From Parasulfuritortus sp049322515 (GTDB lineage: Bacteria > Pseudomonadota > Gammaproteobacteria > Burkholderiales > Thiobacillaceae): 64,000 bases of DNA. The position numbers were made by a program, and so were the translations under genes. The DNA lies in contig JBMOQW010000013.1 in assembly GCA_049322515.1 (NCBI GenBank), positions 38,767-102,766 on the forward strand, in the 5' to 3' direction. Positions 16,357-23,690 of this stretch are shown piece after piece; the first letter of the stretch is position 1; each line of letters starts with the position of its first letter. The notes beneath the pieces are model-generated. The model had not been told where the DNA came from. It did no database searches and worked only from the letters and a program-made list of their open reading frames with translations.

Positions 16357-16557
16357 TCAGTCGTCCAGGTCGGCGACGATTAGCTCGGGCTCGGCCAACA
16401 GGCGGGCGATGTCATCGTCGCCGAAATCGGCACGCGCGACGACGGTCCCGGAGGCCGGCCAGGCGCGGCCGCAGCGGCGGAAGCCGTCGACACGAGCGGC
16501 GACATGCAGGCGCCCGGGACGGGCCTCGATGTCCTGCGCCGGTTTCTTGGTGGCCAT
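16357..16557 (-). CDS. Mu gp35-like (HI1506-related) protein
   Basis: A 66-residue protein, MATKKPAQDIEARPGRLHVA, with a typical AGGAG ribosome-binding site 6 bp upstream of this internal ATG. RVDGFRRCGRAWPASGT and LLAEPELIVAD fit the short gp35/HI1506 family found between the major head and gp36 genes. Function unknown, probably virion assembly. Confidence 0.8.
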   Translation of the reverse strand: MATKKPAQDIEARPGRLHVAARVDGFRRCGRAWPASGTVVARADFGDDDIARLLAEPELIVADLDD

Positions 16558-16640
16558 GATTTCTCCTGTCGGTGATGGATGCTGACTGATGCCGCCTCGC
16601 GCCCGGCGGACCCGAGGCGGCATGGATCAACCCCCGGGCG

Positions 16641-17537
16641 TCAACCCAGGCGCGGGTCGATCACCAGGTTGACGGCCTTGTAGTTGGTGTTGCTCTCGCC
16701 CGAGGCCAGGTACTCCTTCATCAGCACCGCCTCGGCGGCGGCGCGATTGCTCGGGCCGGTCACCAGGTGGGTAGCCAACACCGGCAGCGGGGAGCCGTCC
16801 GGCCGGCGCTGGGTTTCCAACGCCAGGCGGCCCGCGGCGAAGCTGGTCGCATCCAGGGTAGCCTTGGAGCCATAGGCCAACTGATGGAAGCCGAAGCCGG
16901 CGGCATAGCGCGCGTCGACGCCGAACAGGAACTGGCGGTCCATGAAGACATTCGGATCGGTGGCCCGATTCAGGCTGACAAACTCGGCCCGCTTGCGGTC
17001 CTGGAAGATCATCGGCTTCATGTAGGCCCGCGACAGGTCCATCAGGAACCAGGGCGCGCCGGTGCCGCCGCCGGTATTGCTCCAGGACACCTCGGCGCCG
17101 GCCGCGTTGTAGCCGACGTGGTCGGTGTCGAAGAAATACTGGCCATCGAAGCCCCTGGTGGCGAAGCCTTGCGGCAACAGGCCCCAGACCAGCTCATCGG
17201 GATGGCGAGCAACGATCTCGCCCTGCATCGCGAACATGGGCGCGAAGATGCCCAGCTTGTCGTCCTCGATGTTGTTCCGGTCGACGCCGATGGTGTGCTC
17301 GTAGTTCTTGTTGACCAGTTGCGCGCCCTGGGCCTCCAGGTTGTTGACCACGCGCTGGCCGACCCACTCGCGCATGCCGGGCAGTTCCTTCATCCAGCCA
17401 TAATTCTCCAGGCTGGCAGTGGACGGAACGCGCATCGCGATCAGGTCCATGGTCGATTTGACCGAGCCAAAGCCTTGCATGAACTGCGCATTGAAGCCCT
17501 GCTGGAGCGCGGCCAAAGTTACGGCGGTAATCAGCAT
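16641..17537 (-). CDS. Major head (capsid) protein, Mu gpT-like
   Basis: A 298-residue protein with the Mu gpT pattern: LQQGFNAQFMQGFG, YGWMKELPGMREWVGQRV, NKNYEHTIGVDRNNIEDDKLG and FFDTDHVGYN. It forms the capsid lattice. It lies directly after the gp33-like decoration gene and the protease/scaffold gene, the standard order. About 75 bp of non-coding DNA separates it from the gp35-like gene. Confidence 0.95.
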   Translation of the reverse strand: MLITAVTLAALQQGFNAQFMQGFGSVKSTMDLIAMRVPSTASLENYGWMKELPGMREWVGQRVVNNLEAQGAQLVNKNYEHTIGVDRNNIEDDKLGIFAPMFAMQGEIVARHPDELVWGLLPQGFATRGFDGQYFFDTDHVGYNAAGAEVSWSNTGGGTGAPWFLMDLSRAYMKPMIFQDRKRAEFVSLNRATDPNVFMDRQFLFGVDARYAAGFGFHQLAYGSKATLDATSFAAGRLALETQRRPDGSPLPVLATHLVTGPSNRAAAEAVLMKEYLASGESNTNYKAVNLVIDPRLG

Positions 17538-17548
17538 GTCATTCTCCT

Positions 17549-17959
17549 TTACTGGCCGAGGCCGATTTGCACCCAGACCCCATCGGCATCGACGGCAACG
17601 ATCTTGCCGGCGCGGCTGCGGGTGCTGGAGCCGTTGGTTTTCGCGACCGTCTGGTCGTCGACGATGTAGCAGTCGGCGCCGACATCGGCCTGGGCGATCA
17701 GGTCGGCGGATGCCGAATTGGCGAACTTGAAGACGCCCCGCTTGACCCGCACGCTTGCATCGCCCGCCGATACGGCGGTCGCGCTTTCCTCGGCGCGGCC
17801 GATGGCGACCAGGTTGAGCGCGGCGCGGCCGGGCGCGGCGTAGCCGGCATCCAGCACCACCAGACTGCCCTGGTGGATCGTGGTCGACGCCTTGACCGGG
17901 TGGCCATACACGTCGCCAGTGCGTTCCGGGGTATTACGAGCTTGAGTGAGCGCAGCCAT
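17549..17959 (-). CDS. Capsid decoration protein-like (DUF2190, Mu gp33 position)
   Basis: A 136-residue protein: MAALTQARNTPERTGDVYGH, ASTTIHQGSLVVLDAGYAAPG and GKIVAVDADGVWVQIGLGQ. The pattern fits the DUF2190 or gp33-type small capsid-associated proteins. It is placed between protease/scaffold and major head genes. Confidence 0.85.
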   Translation of the reverse strand: MAALTQARNTPERTGDVYGHPVKASTTIHQGSLVVLDAGYAAPGRAALNLVAIGRAEESATAVSAGDASVRVKRGVFKFANSASADLIAQADVGADCYIVDDQTVAKTNGSSTRSRAGKIVAVDADGVWVQIGLGQ

Positions 17960-17962
17960 GGC

Positions 17963-18463
17963 TTAGGCCTCCACTTTGCCGGCGGCGAACTGTTCGGCAG
18001 AGAGGCCCAAGGCCTTCATCACCGCCAGCTCGGCGTCGTTGCGGTTATCAGATCCAGCGGCCCGGGGCTGCCCGCCGCTTTGCATGCCGGCCAGGGCCGG
18101 ATTCACCGGGGTGGCAGCCAGATAGCTCTTGAGCGCGGCCAGATTGGTCTTGGCCAGCTCTTCGGCCCACGCCTTCTGGGCCGGAAGCAACTGCCCACCG
18201 GCCAGGGCGTCGCCAATCACTCGGGCGGCCTCGTCGCCATTCAGGCGGGCAGCCAGGGCGGCCACCTCGCTCTGCAGCGCTTGCATGGTGGCGACCGGCA
18301 CATACTTCGCCGGGTCGGGCTCGGCTGCCTTCAGGGCAGCAATCTGGGTCTCCTGGTCGCCTGCCTTGGCCTTGAGCGCAGCCACCCCGGCGAGGGCATC
18401 CGCCTCGCTGGTGGTGTCCGGCAGGCCCAGCGCGGCGAGCAGCTTCTTCAGCGTTTCGTTCAC
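17963..18463 (-). CDS. Internal scaffold protein (Mu gpZ-like) nested in the protease gene
   Basis: GTG at 18463, preceded by GAGGAG with a 6-bp gap, opens the same frame as the protease and would give a 166-residue scaffold starting VNETLKKLLAALGLPDTTSE. In Mu, gene Z is expressed this way inside gene I. Coiled-coil composition (AALKAKAGDQETQIAALKAA) supports a scaffolding role. Actual use of the GTG is inference. Confidence 0.7.
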   Translation of the reverse strand: MNETLKKLLAALGLPDTTSEADALAGVAALKAKAGDQETQIAALKAAEPDPAKYVPVATMQALQSEVAALAARLNGDEAARVIGDALAGGQLLPAQKAWAEELAKTNLAALKSYLAATPVNPALAGMQSGGQPRAAGSDNRNDAELAVMKALGLSAEQFAAGKVEA

Positions 18464-18982
18464 AGGGGTCTCCTCGTCTGAGGTGGTGGAAAAACGGGCA
18501 GACAGCGCGGCCAGATCGGTCAAGCCATCCAGGCCGGCGAAATTGACCAGGGCGGCGTGCAATACCTCCAGCACGCGACCTTGCTTGTCGTAAGAAAATA
18601 CGGGGGAGATGTAGCGGTATTCCTCGGCCTCGATCATGGCCGCAGCACGCGCCGTCCAGCGTGGCGTGACATAGAGCCCGCCCGGCTCGTCGGCCGCCGG
18701 ATCACGCCACTCCATGGCCTCGATCCAGCCGGCCGCAGGGGCGGGCTGACCATTCTCGGCGGCCTTCAGGGTCTGGTGCTCGTAGTCGATGACCTTGCGG
18801 TCGGCCCGCGCCTGAGCGCGGGCGATCACCTGCCGGGCCAGGTCGGCATCGATGTACCAGGCCTCGACGTCACCGGGCCGGCCACTGCCATCGGCCGCGC
18901 GGAACTTGCCGGCCGGGAGCAAGCGGAACGGCTTGCCGCTGGCATCGATCTGGAAGGACAGGATAGCGAGGCGCTGTTTCAT
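17963..18982 (-). CDS. Head maturation protease with C-terminal scaffold domain (Mu gpI)
   Basis: A 339-residue Mu I-type prohead protease. The catalytic part covers about 1-165 (KVIDYEHQTLKAAENG, GLYVTPRWTARAAAMI, EEYRYISPVFSYD). The C-terminal 165 residues are a helical Ala/Leu-rich scaffold. It is the first gene of the head operon behind late promoter P2. No Shine-Dalgarno precedes the ATG, and the predicted transcript starts at or within 1-2 nt of it. An internal in-frame GTG at 18463 with GAGGAG upstream should yield the scaffold alone. Confidence 0.93.
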   Translation of the reverse strand: MKQRLAILSFQIDASGKPFRLLPAGKFRAADGSGRPGDVEAWYIDADLARQVIARAQARADRKVIDYEHQTLKAAENGQPAPAAGWIEAMEWRDPAADEPGGLYVTPRWTARAAAMIEAEEYRYISPVFSYDKQGRVLEVLHAALVNFAGLDGLTDLAALSARFSTTSDEETPVNETLKKLLAALGLPDTTSEADALAGVAALKAKAGDQETQIAALKAAEPDPAKYVPVATMQALQSEVAALAARLNGDEAARVIGDALAGGQLLPAQKAWAEELAKTNLAALKSYLAATPVNPALAGMQSGGQPRAAGSDNRNDAELAVMKALGLSAEQFAAGKVEA

Positions 18983-18989
18983 GGCCGCC

Positions 18990-19035
18990 AGTGTCGGCGG
19001 CGAAGAACAGCACAGGGATACTGACCGGAGTCAGC
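18990..19035 (-). promoter_or_regulatory. Late promoter P2 (head): activator dyad plus -10
   Basis: The dyad CTGACTCCGGTCAG (19021-19034, minus strand) is followed by TATCCC and, 25 bp after the dyad, GACACT (18990-18995). The hexamer ends 7 bp before the protease ATG. No -35 box is present. It shares architecture with P1 (27761-27806) and P3 (10856-10901). Confidence 0.78.
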
Positions 19036-19082
19036 GGGCTGCGGCAGCGTTACAATGCCATGTCATTCAGGAGGCCAGCCCC

Positions 19083-19310
19083 ATGCCGATCAGCAGACTC
19101 GACCCCGTCGCCGCCGCCCAGGCCCAGCCCCGGTCAAAGCAGAAGGCCATCAATGCCTTCTGCTACCTGTGCATGGGGGGCGCCGACACCGAACACCCGA
19201 GCCTGACCAAAGCGCGGGTACGCGATTGCCCGACTGACACGTGTCCACTCCACCCGCATCGCCCATGGCAAAAAAACACGACCGGTCTACCCAAGGGCGC
19301 GCCGAAGTAA
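19083..19310 (+). CDS. Cys-rich phage protein on the opposite strand
   Basis: A 75-residue protein with AGGAGG upstream of ATG. Residues about 20-55 carry KAINAFCYLCMGG followed by VRDCPTDTCPLHPHRPW: four Cys in two pairs plus His, a likely zinc site. This pattern recurs in phage and prophage proteins of unknown role. It is transcribed divergently from the head operon and is one of only a few plus-strand phage genes, so it needs its own promoter. TACAAT at 19051-19056 is a possible -10. Confidence 0.72.
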   Translation: MPISRLDPVAAAQAQPRSKQKAINAFCYLCMGGADTEHPSLTKARVRDCPTDTCPLHPHRPWQKNTTGLPKGAPK

Positions 19311-19467
19311 ACCCGGCCCATTTTTACCTGAAAACCCCGGCCGAGTTTGGTGCGCACCCGGATTATCCAGACAACCGACACACCCCCTGCTCAAACAGAC
19401 CAAAATTAACGCTAGTTAACGCCGGATAACTTGAGCTAGAACGCCACGAAAAAGGTTGGCCTATACC

Positions 19468-19489
19468 TTGGGTGCAGCATGGCACCCAA
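19468..19489. terminator. Hairpin between convergent genes
   Basis: TTGGGTGC (19468-19475) and GCACCCAA (19482-19489) form a perfect 8-bp stem with a 6-nt loop between the plus-strand Cys-rich gene and the minus-strand gpG-like gene. There is no T tract, so a bidirectional or Rho-assisted role is only possible. The surrounding 19311-19516 holds no other gene; CGCCTTAAA is directly repeated at about 19491-19510. Confidence 0.45.
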
Positions 19490-19516
19490 CCCGCCTTAAA
19501 TCGCCTTAAAACCGTT

Positions 19517-19954
19517 TCACCCCTCCAGGTAGCTTTCGACCAGGTCCAGGATGGCGCGCTGGTCGTCGCTGCCCAGGGTTCCGGATTCAGGGTCTGCGAA
19601 TAGAAATCCGCGCCGTGGCATATGCCGGGTACCGTACTCATGATAGACGCCATGCAGCGCACCGGTCCCGACCTCGACGCTGGTCCGGTCGGCCCGGTGG
19701 CTCATCTTCAAGAGATCGCCGTACCGATCCAGGATGCGGCCATGTCCGTCCTTCGGATACGCGGCCCGGGTGGCGGGTGCCCAGGGTGCCCAGGGCTGGC
19801 CGCTTGGATCGCTCTCGGTCTCGAAGCGCATGGAGATCTGTTCTTCCAGGCGCATGCCGATGGCGTCCATGACCGGAGTCAGGTCGTTGAGCTTGTCCTG
19901 TAGCTGGCCCAGGTAGGCCATGGCCTCGGCATCACGGACGTCGATGCGGATCAT
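19517..19954 (-). CDS. Phage virion morphogenesis protein, Mu gpG-like
   Basis: A 145-residue protein starting MIRIDVRDAEAMAYLGQL, with the family pattern MRLEEQISMRFETESDPSGQPWAP, RILDRYGDLLKMSH and YHEYGTRHMPRRGFL. The gpG family acts in tail completion or head-tail joining. It overlaps the RMF-like gene by 4 bp. In Mu, G follows F; here the RMF-like gene lies between them. Confidence 0.92.
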   Translation of the reverse strand: MIRIDVRDAEAMAYLGQLQDKLNDLTPVMDAIGMRLEEQISMRFETESDPSGQPWAPWAPATRAAYPKDGHGRILDRYGDLLKMSHRADRTSVEVGTGALHGVYHEYGTRHMPRRGFLFADPESGTLGSDDQRAILDLVESYLEG

Positions 19955-20178
19955 GGCAATTGCTTCAGGATTGACTTGATGCGCGCCAGGCATTCCCGGC
20001 CGGCGCGCCGCTCATCCTCGCTCAAGGACGGAGGATTGTCGCGATGCCAGGCATGCCAGCCTCGTAACCAGTGCGCACGGAGGTCGTGGTTGCGATAAGG
20101 GCACCCGTCCCAGCGTCTGCCCATGGCCGCCTGCTCGCCATGTTCGTGGGCCCGTGTTTCATCTCGGTCGAGTTTCAT
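19951..20178 (-). CDS. Ribosome modulation factor/CrpP-like small protein
   Basis: A 75-residue protein. Residues 20-42 read GRRWDGCPYRNHDLRAHWLR then GWH, matching the RMF/CrpP core (CPY motif, then a WLxGW helix). RMF binds and silences 30S subunits; CrpP is a plasmid relative. A phage copy inserted between F and G could act on host ribosomes, but domain recognition is by motif only. Start chosen at ATG 20178; an upstream ATG at 20220 adds 14 residues. No strong Shine-Dalgarno is visible. Confidence 0.7.
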   Translation of the reverse strand: MKLDRDETRAHEHGEQAAMGRRWDGCPYRNHDLRAHWLRGWHAWHRDNPPSLSEDERRAGRECLARIKSILKQLP

Positions 20179-20197
20179 TGCGCTATACTCATGATGA

Positions 20198-20324
20198 GCT
20201 TTGAGCCGGTAGAGCCCCATTCAGGCAGACGGGACGCGCGCCATACGGATTTCGATTTCGCTGGGCAGAATCGATTTTCCGGGTGCACGGTGACGTTGGT
20301 TCGAATCCAACCCCGGCTCAAAGC
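20198..20324 (+). other. tRNA-like dyad: 12-bp stem enclosing a TPsiC-type arm
   Basis: GCTTTGAGCCGG (20198-20209) is perfectly complementary to CCGGCTCAAAGC (20313-20324). Inside, on the plus strand, GTTGG-TTCGAAT-CCAAC (20295-20311) is a perfect T-arm with the canonical loop, one base away from the acceptor-like strand. TCGATT...AATCGA makes another internal stem. The 103-nt interior is too long for a normal tRNA, and no anticodon arm could be assigned. It lies between F and the RMF-like gene, including the last codons of F. Confidence 0.45.
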
Positions 20325-21649
20325 GCCCCCTCCAATACCTCGAATCCGAGTAGCGCCGCCCGCTCGATCACACGACCGGAGCGCACAATGTTGGTGGTGA
20401 CTCGGCGGCCTGCGGATTTGACGCGATAGCCCAGCTCGACCACCAATTTATGGGCGCGGTCAGGTCCGTCATAGACCATGAACAGCGCGGGATACTCCGG
20501 CTTCGACGTGTCCAGCAGCACCGCCCCAGGCTTGATGAGGTGCTCGGGCAGGCGGGTGTACCAGTCCTGCGGTAGTTTGTCGTCCTTGCCGGTGCGGTAG
20601 CTGTGCACGACATCCGTATCGCGCACGCTGAGCGTGACAGATTCCGGCGCCAGGTTGCGGCGCCACAGTGCCATCCAGGTTTCGTAGGACAGCGCGCCGA
20701 CATGGCGCAGTTCGCCCGTAGTCTTGATCGGATGGCGGCCACTGGCAGCGCTCGCCGCATCGACCTCGTTGATCCAGTGCCCGGCGAACCCTGCGAAATC
20801 GTCGGCCAGGGCCCGGACCTGGCCAGGTCCGGACAGATACTCCCGGATCGCCAGTGCCGCCGTGCGCGGGTCGGCATCGATGGCGCGATTGAGCAGCAGC
20901 TGGCCTTTGCTGGCCAGGGTCGCCTTGCCCGGGTTGTAGGCAAAACCGGGGTCGATGCCGATCGGCACCTGGTGCACTTCGCCGCTGCGCTTGTCGACCC
21001 AACGGCGAGTTTCCCCAGGCGGCGGCTCGGTCTTGAGCCGGCCCTGGGCTTTCCAGGTATCGTAGTCGCGCTGGCTCATGCTCATCGCGCGGCAGCGGCA
21101 GCGCCAGCCGTTGGGCGGGAAGTGGCTGTCCCAGAACGGGTGATCGACCGGCAGGGCCAGGTTGTCCCAGGCCTGGTGCGTGATGCGCACCTTCTCGTCG
21201 CGCCTGGTGATGTAGCGGATGTAGGGGCTGGTGGCCTTGTTGCGGGCGATGCGCTCCCATAGTCCGGCCGAATACGCCATGTTGGTGTTCGTGTCGTAGA
21301 TCAGCTTCAGCCGGGCCGGGTCGAAGACGGTCTTGACCAGCTTGCCGGTGACAGGATCCAGCACTTCCTCTTCGCCCCACCACCCTTCCTTCTGGAGCAT
21401 GGCCTGGATATCGCGCATCCAGTCGCGGCGGGACAGGTCGCCCTCGACCGAGCGGGTGATTCCGTCGCGGATCGCCTCCAGGAGGTCGAGCCGGGCCAGG
21501 CGGCTGACGGTGAACTGGTGCAGGTGTTCGTCCTGCCAGAGATCGCGCCAGTCGAACGTCTCGGTCAGCAGACCGCGTCGCTTCATATAGTCGACCGCCT
21601 CCTCCGGAGGCAGCCGGAACAGCCGTGCGAAGTCGTCGGCCGACAGCAT
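20318..21649 (-). CDS. Head morphogenesis protein (Mu gpF/SPP1 gp7) with C-terminal PBECR-type nuclease domain
   Basis: A 443-residue protein. The N-terminal 230 residues are the gpF/SPP1-gp7 minor head domain (MAYSAGLWERIARNKATSPY, then FPPNGWRCRCRAMSMSQRDYD). Residues about 320-440 (LSYETWMALWRRNL, DTDVVHSYR, LPEHLIKPGAVLLDTSKPEY, VELGYRVK) look like the phage-Barnase-EndoU-ColicinE5/D-RelE nuclease fold that is often fused to this protein. It would ride in the virion and could be injected. It overlaps the portal gene by 1 bp. Confidence 0.85.
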   Translation of the reverse strand: MLSADDFARLFRLPPEEAVDYMKRRGLLTETFDWRDLWQDEHLHQFTVSRLARLDLLEAIRDGITRSVEGDLSRRDWMRDIQAMLQKEGWWGEEEVLDPVTGKLVKTVFDPARLKLIYDTNTNMAYSAGLWERIARNKATSPYIRYITRRDEKVRITHQAWDNLALPVDHPFWDSHFPPNGWRCRCRAMSMSQRDYDTWKAQGRLKTEPPPGETRRWVDKRSGEVHQVPIGIDPGFAYNPGKATLASKGQLLLNRAIDADPRTAALAIREYLSGPGQVRALADDFAGFAGHWINEVDAASAASGRHPIKTTGELRHVGALSYETWMALWRRNLAPESVTLSVRDTDVVHSYRTGKDDKLPQDWYTRLPEHLIKPGAVLLDTSKPEYPALFMVYDGPDRAHKLVVELGYRVKSAGRRVTTNIVRSGRVIERAALLGFEVLEGAL

Positions 21650-23403
21650 CAGTCGGCCTGGGCCGCCAGCCGGGCGGCGAAGGCCGCCCGCGTCAAGCGC
21701 TCGGCCAGCACATCGGCATCGATCTCCTGGAGCAGGCCTGGCAGGCGCTCCAGGAACTGCTCGGCCGTATCACCCCGGTCCAGTGCGGCCTCGACCGCAG
21801 CCTGGATCGGGTCGACCATAGGCGTCATATCCTCGCGCCAATTCGCCATGGCGACCGCCAGGAGGGCGTCGACCGGGTCGATCGCCTCGGGCGCCTCGCC
21901 CGCCAGGGCGGCCAGCGCGGCGGGCTTGTCCCCCTGGTCGACCGGCTCAAGCGCGCGCTCTCCCGGGGCCGGGGTTGGGATACCAAACACATCCCGGATG
22001 AATCGCTCCGGGATCTTCATGCCCAACCGAGAGAAACGATCGATGCCCATCGAATAGGCGTTGATCAGGCTGGCGTCAAATTTCTGGGCAGATTCCTTGC
22101 CCGTCGGTGCGCCAGACTCGTCGTTCTCGATCCCGGCCTGAGCCGCGGGCTTGCCAAACACCTGCTCATCCTCGGCTGCTTCCGGGATGCGCAGCTTGTC
22201 ATGCACCCAGCGCACCGGGATCCGGGCGCCGTTTTCCGCCAGGGTGGGCAGGGCCTCGGCATAGGCCTTCAAGTCTTCTGGCGTGCCGGTGTCGAACACC
22301 CAGCGCGGGCAGCGGGTCAGGCCATGGATGCCGGGCCGGTTCAGCGCGATGAGCGGATAGATCAGGTCGCGGGTCAGGGTGCCGGCCATCTGGCGCGCAT
22401 CGGCGGCCAGGATGTCCTGGCGCACTTCGGCATGCAGGTCGGCGACGCCCGAGCCCATGCCGGTCGCCTTGGCCTCGGCACTGAGCACCTGGCCGAGGAT
22501 GGCCTTGCTCTGCGCGCCGTCGGCCCAGCCGACCATGCTCAGGTGGTGCGAGCCGTCGCCGCCGGCGGTGACCTTCTGCAACTCGATAGCCATGCCGTCC
22601 GGCATGATCGCGCGGGCATCGCGGCCCAGCGCCGAGACGGCGCGCAGCAGGCTGGCCTTCTCGTCGGCATTCGCTCCGGGCGAGTATTTGCCGACGATGA
22701 ACGGCAGGCCATACACCTCCAGGAACTCGGCGAAGTCGCCGATGCTGTAGGCCTTATAGAGGAACGGCCAGAGCACGGCGCGGAACAGGCCGGCGCGGCC
22801 GAGGTAGCCGGTCTTCACCTTGCGCGCGTGATGCACGATCCAGCCGAACGGCACGGGCACCGCGCCCTGGCCGCTGCCGTCTGCGAGGCGCAGCTCGCGC
22901 CGCATCGGGTCCAATCGGAACCAGGTCTGTGGACGGGGATGGAATCGTGGCAGACGCATGCCATCGACCAGGGTCCACTCCAGCTCGATCGGGCTGAAGC
23001 CATGGCCGGGCGCCTCCATCATCGCGCCCAGGCAGTCCTCCAGGTCGTCGACGGCATGGCGCAAGGTCTCCTCCACCCACTGCGCCGCAGCCTTCTCTGC
23101 CGCCGTAGCATTGGCTGGGGGCTCGATGCTCCAGTCCAGGCCGACCACAGCGCCGACTCGCTTGTCATATTCACAGCGCAGGTGCGCATCGCGGTCCAGC
23201 ATGTCGTCGAACAGCTCGTGCTGGGCGACGATGTTGCCGAGATCGGCATCGCGCAGGATGCGTGCCGCCATGGCCGGCGTCAGGCCGTCCAGGTGCGACT
23301 CGACCATCTGGTGTTGCAGCGCCGCGATGCGGGCCGTCTGGGGCTCGGCGATGTCGGCCGGGGCGATCGGGTTGCCGTATTGGTCGAGGATTGCCATGGT
23401 CAT
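21649..23403 (-). CDS. Portal protein, Mu gp29-like (DUF935)
   Basis: A 584-residue DUF935 protein: AILDQYGNPIAPADIAEPQTA start, RDAHLRCEYDKRVGAVVGLDWSI-type pattern, and GHGFSPIELEW. It forms the dodecameric DNA gateway with the terminase. The C-terminal tail is acidic and Ala-rich. Coupled to both neighbours (ATGA upstream, shared base downstream). Confidence 0.94.
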   Translation of the reverse strand: MTMAILDQYGNPIAPADIAEPQTARIAALQHQMVESHLDGLTPAMAARILRDADLGNIVAQHELFDDMLDRDAHLRCEYDKRVGAVVGLDWSIEPPANATAAEKAAAQWVEETLRHAVDDLEDCLGAMMEAPGHGFSPIELEWTLVDGMRLPRFHPRPQTWFRLDPMRRELRLADGSGQGAVPVPFGWIVHHARKVKTGYLGRAGLFRAVLWPFLYKAYSIGDFAEFLEVYGLPFIVGKYSPGANADEKASLLRAVSALGRDARAIMPDGMAIELQKVTAGGDGSHHLSMVGWADGAQSKAILGQVLSAEAKATGMGSGVADLHAEVRQDILAADARQMAGTLTRDLIYPLIALNRPGIHGLTRCPRWVFDTGTPEDLKAYAEALPTLAENGARIPVRWVHDKLRIPEAAEDEQVFGKPAAQAGIENDESGAPTGKESAQKFDASLINAYSMGIDRFSRLGMKIPERFIRDVFGIPTPAPGERALEPVDQGDKPAALAALAGEAPEAIDPVDALLAVAMANWREDMTPMVDPIQAAVEAALDRGDTAEQFLERLPGLLQEIDADVLAERLTRAAFAARLAAQAD

Positions 23404-23690
23404 TCCTGCCTGTAGAGTTCAGGGTAAATTTTGGGCATCAGCCGCTCAATCACAGAAGCCTCAACCGCCTCGACGACCATCCGCTTACTGACTTCGAGCC
23501 CCACCCCAAGGGCTTGTGCAACGTACACCCTAGATAAGGCGGGGCTAGTCGTCACCTCGACGGCCATGACGAATCTGCCATCGAGGCGCGCCGCCATGCG
23601 GCACAACCACTGCGCCAGACGCTGGCGCCATACGCGAGGAGAATTGCAGCGGAAGCTGTAGCTGTAATCCATGCTGAAACGATCAGCCAT
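23400..23690 (-). CDS. Small phage protein between terminase and portal
   Basis: A 96-residue protein starting MADRFSMDYSYSFRCN, with VWRQRLAQWLCRMAARLDGR and VSKRMVVEAVEASVIERLMP. The start overlaps the terminase stop and the end overlaps the portal start, which makes it a genuine coupled gene. I do not recognise the family. The position suggests a packaging accessory. Confidence 0.7.
   Translation of the reverse strand: MADRFSMDYSYSFRCNSPRVWRQRLAQWLCRMAARLDGRFVMAVEVTTSPALSRVYVAQALGVGLEVSKRMVVEAVEASVIERLMPKIYPELYRQE

Noticed and set aside
20198..20324. A standard tRNA gene
   Set aside because: Acceptor-like stem and T-arm are present, but the interior is about 40 nt too long, an extra C separates T-stem and acceptor, and no D or anticodon arm fits. 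Kept only as a tRNA-like element.
21625..23415. A 596-codon plus-strand frame antisense to the portal gene
   Set aside because: Antisense shadow of DUF935; no initiation signals and no recognisable domain.
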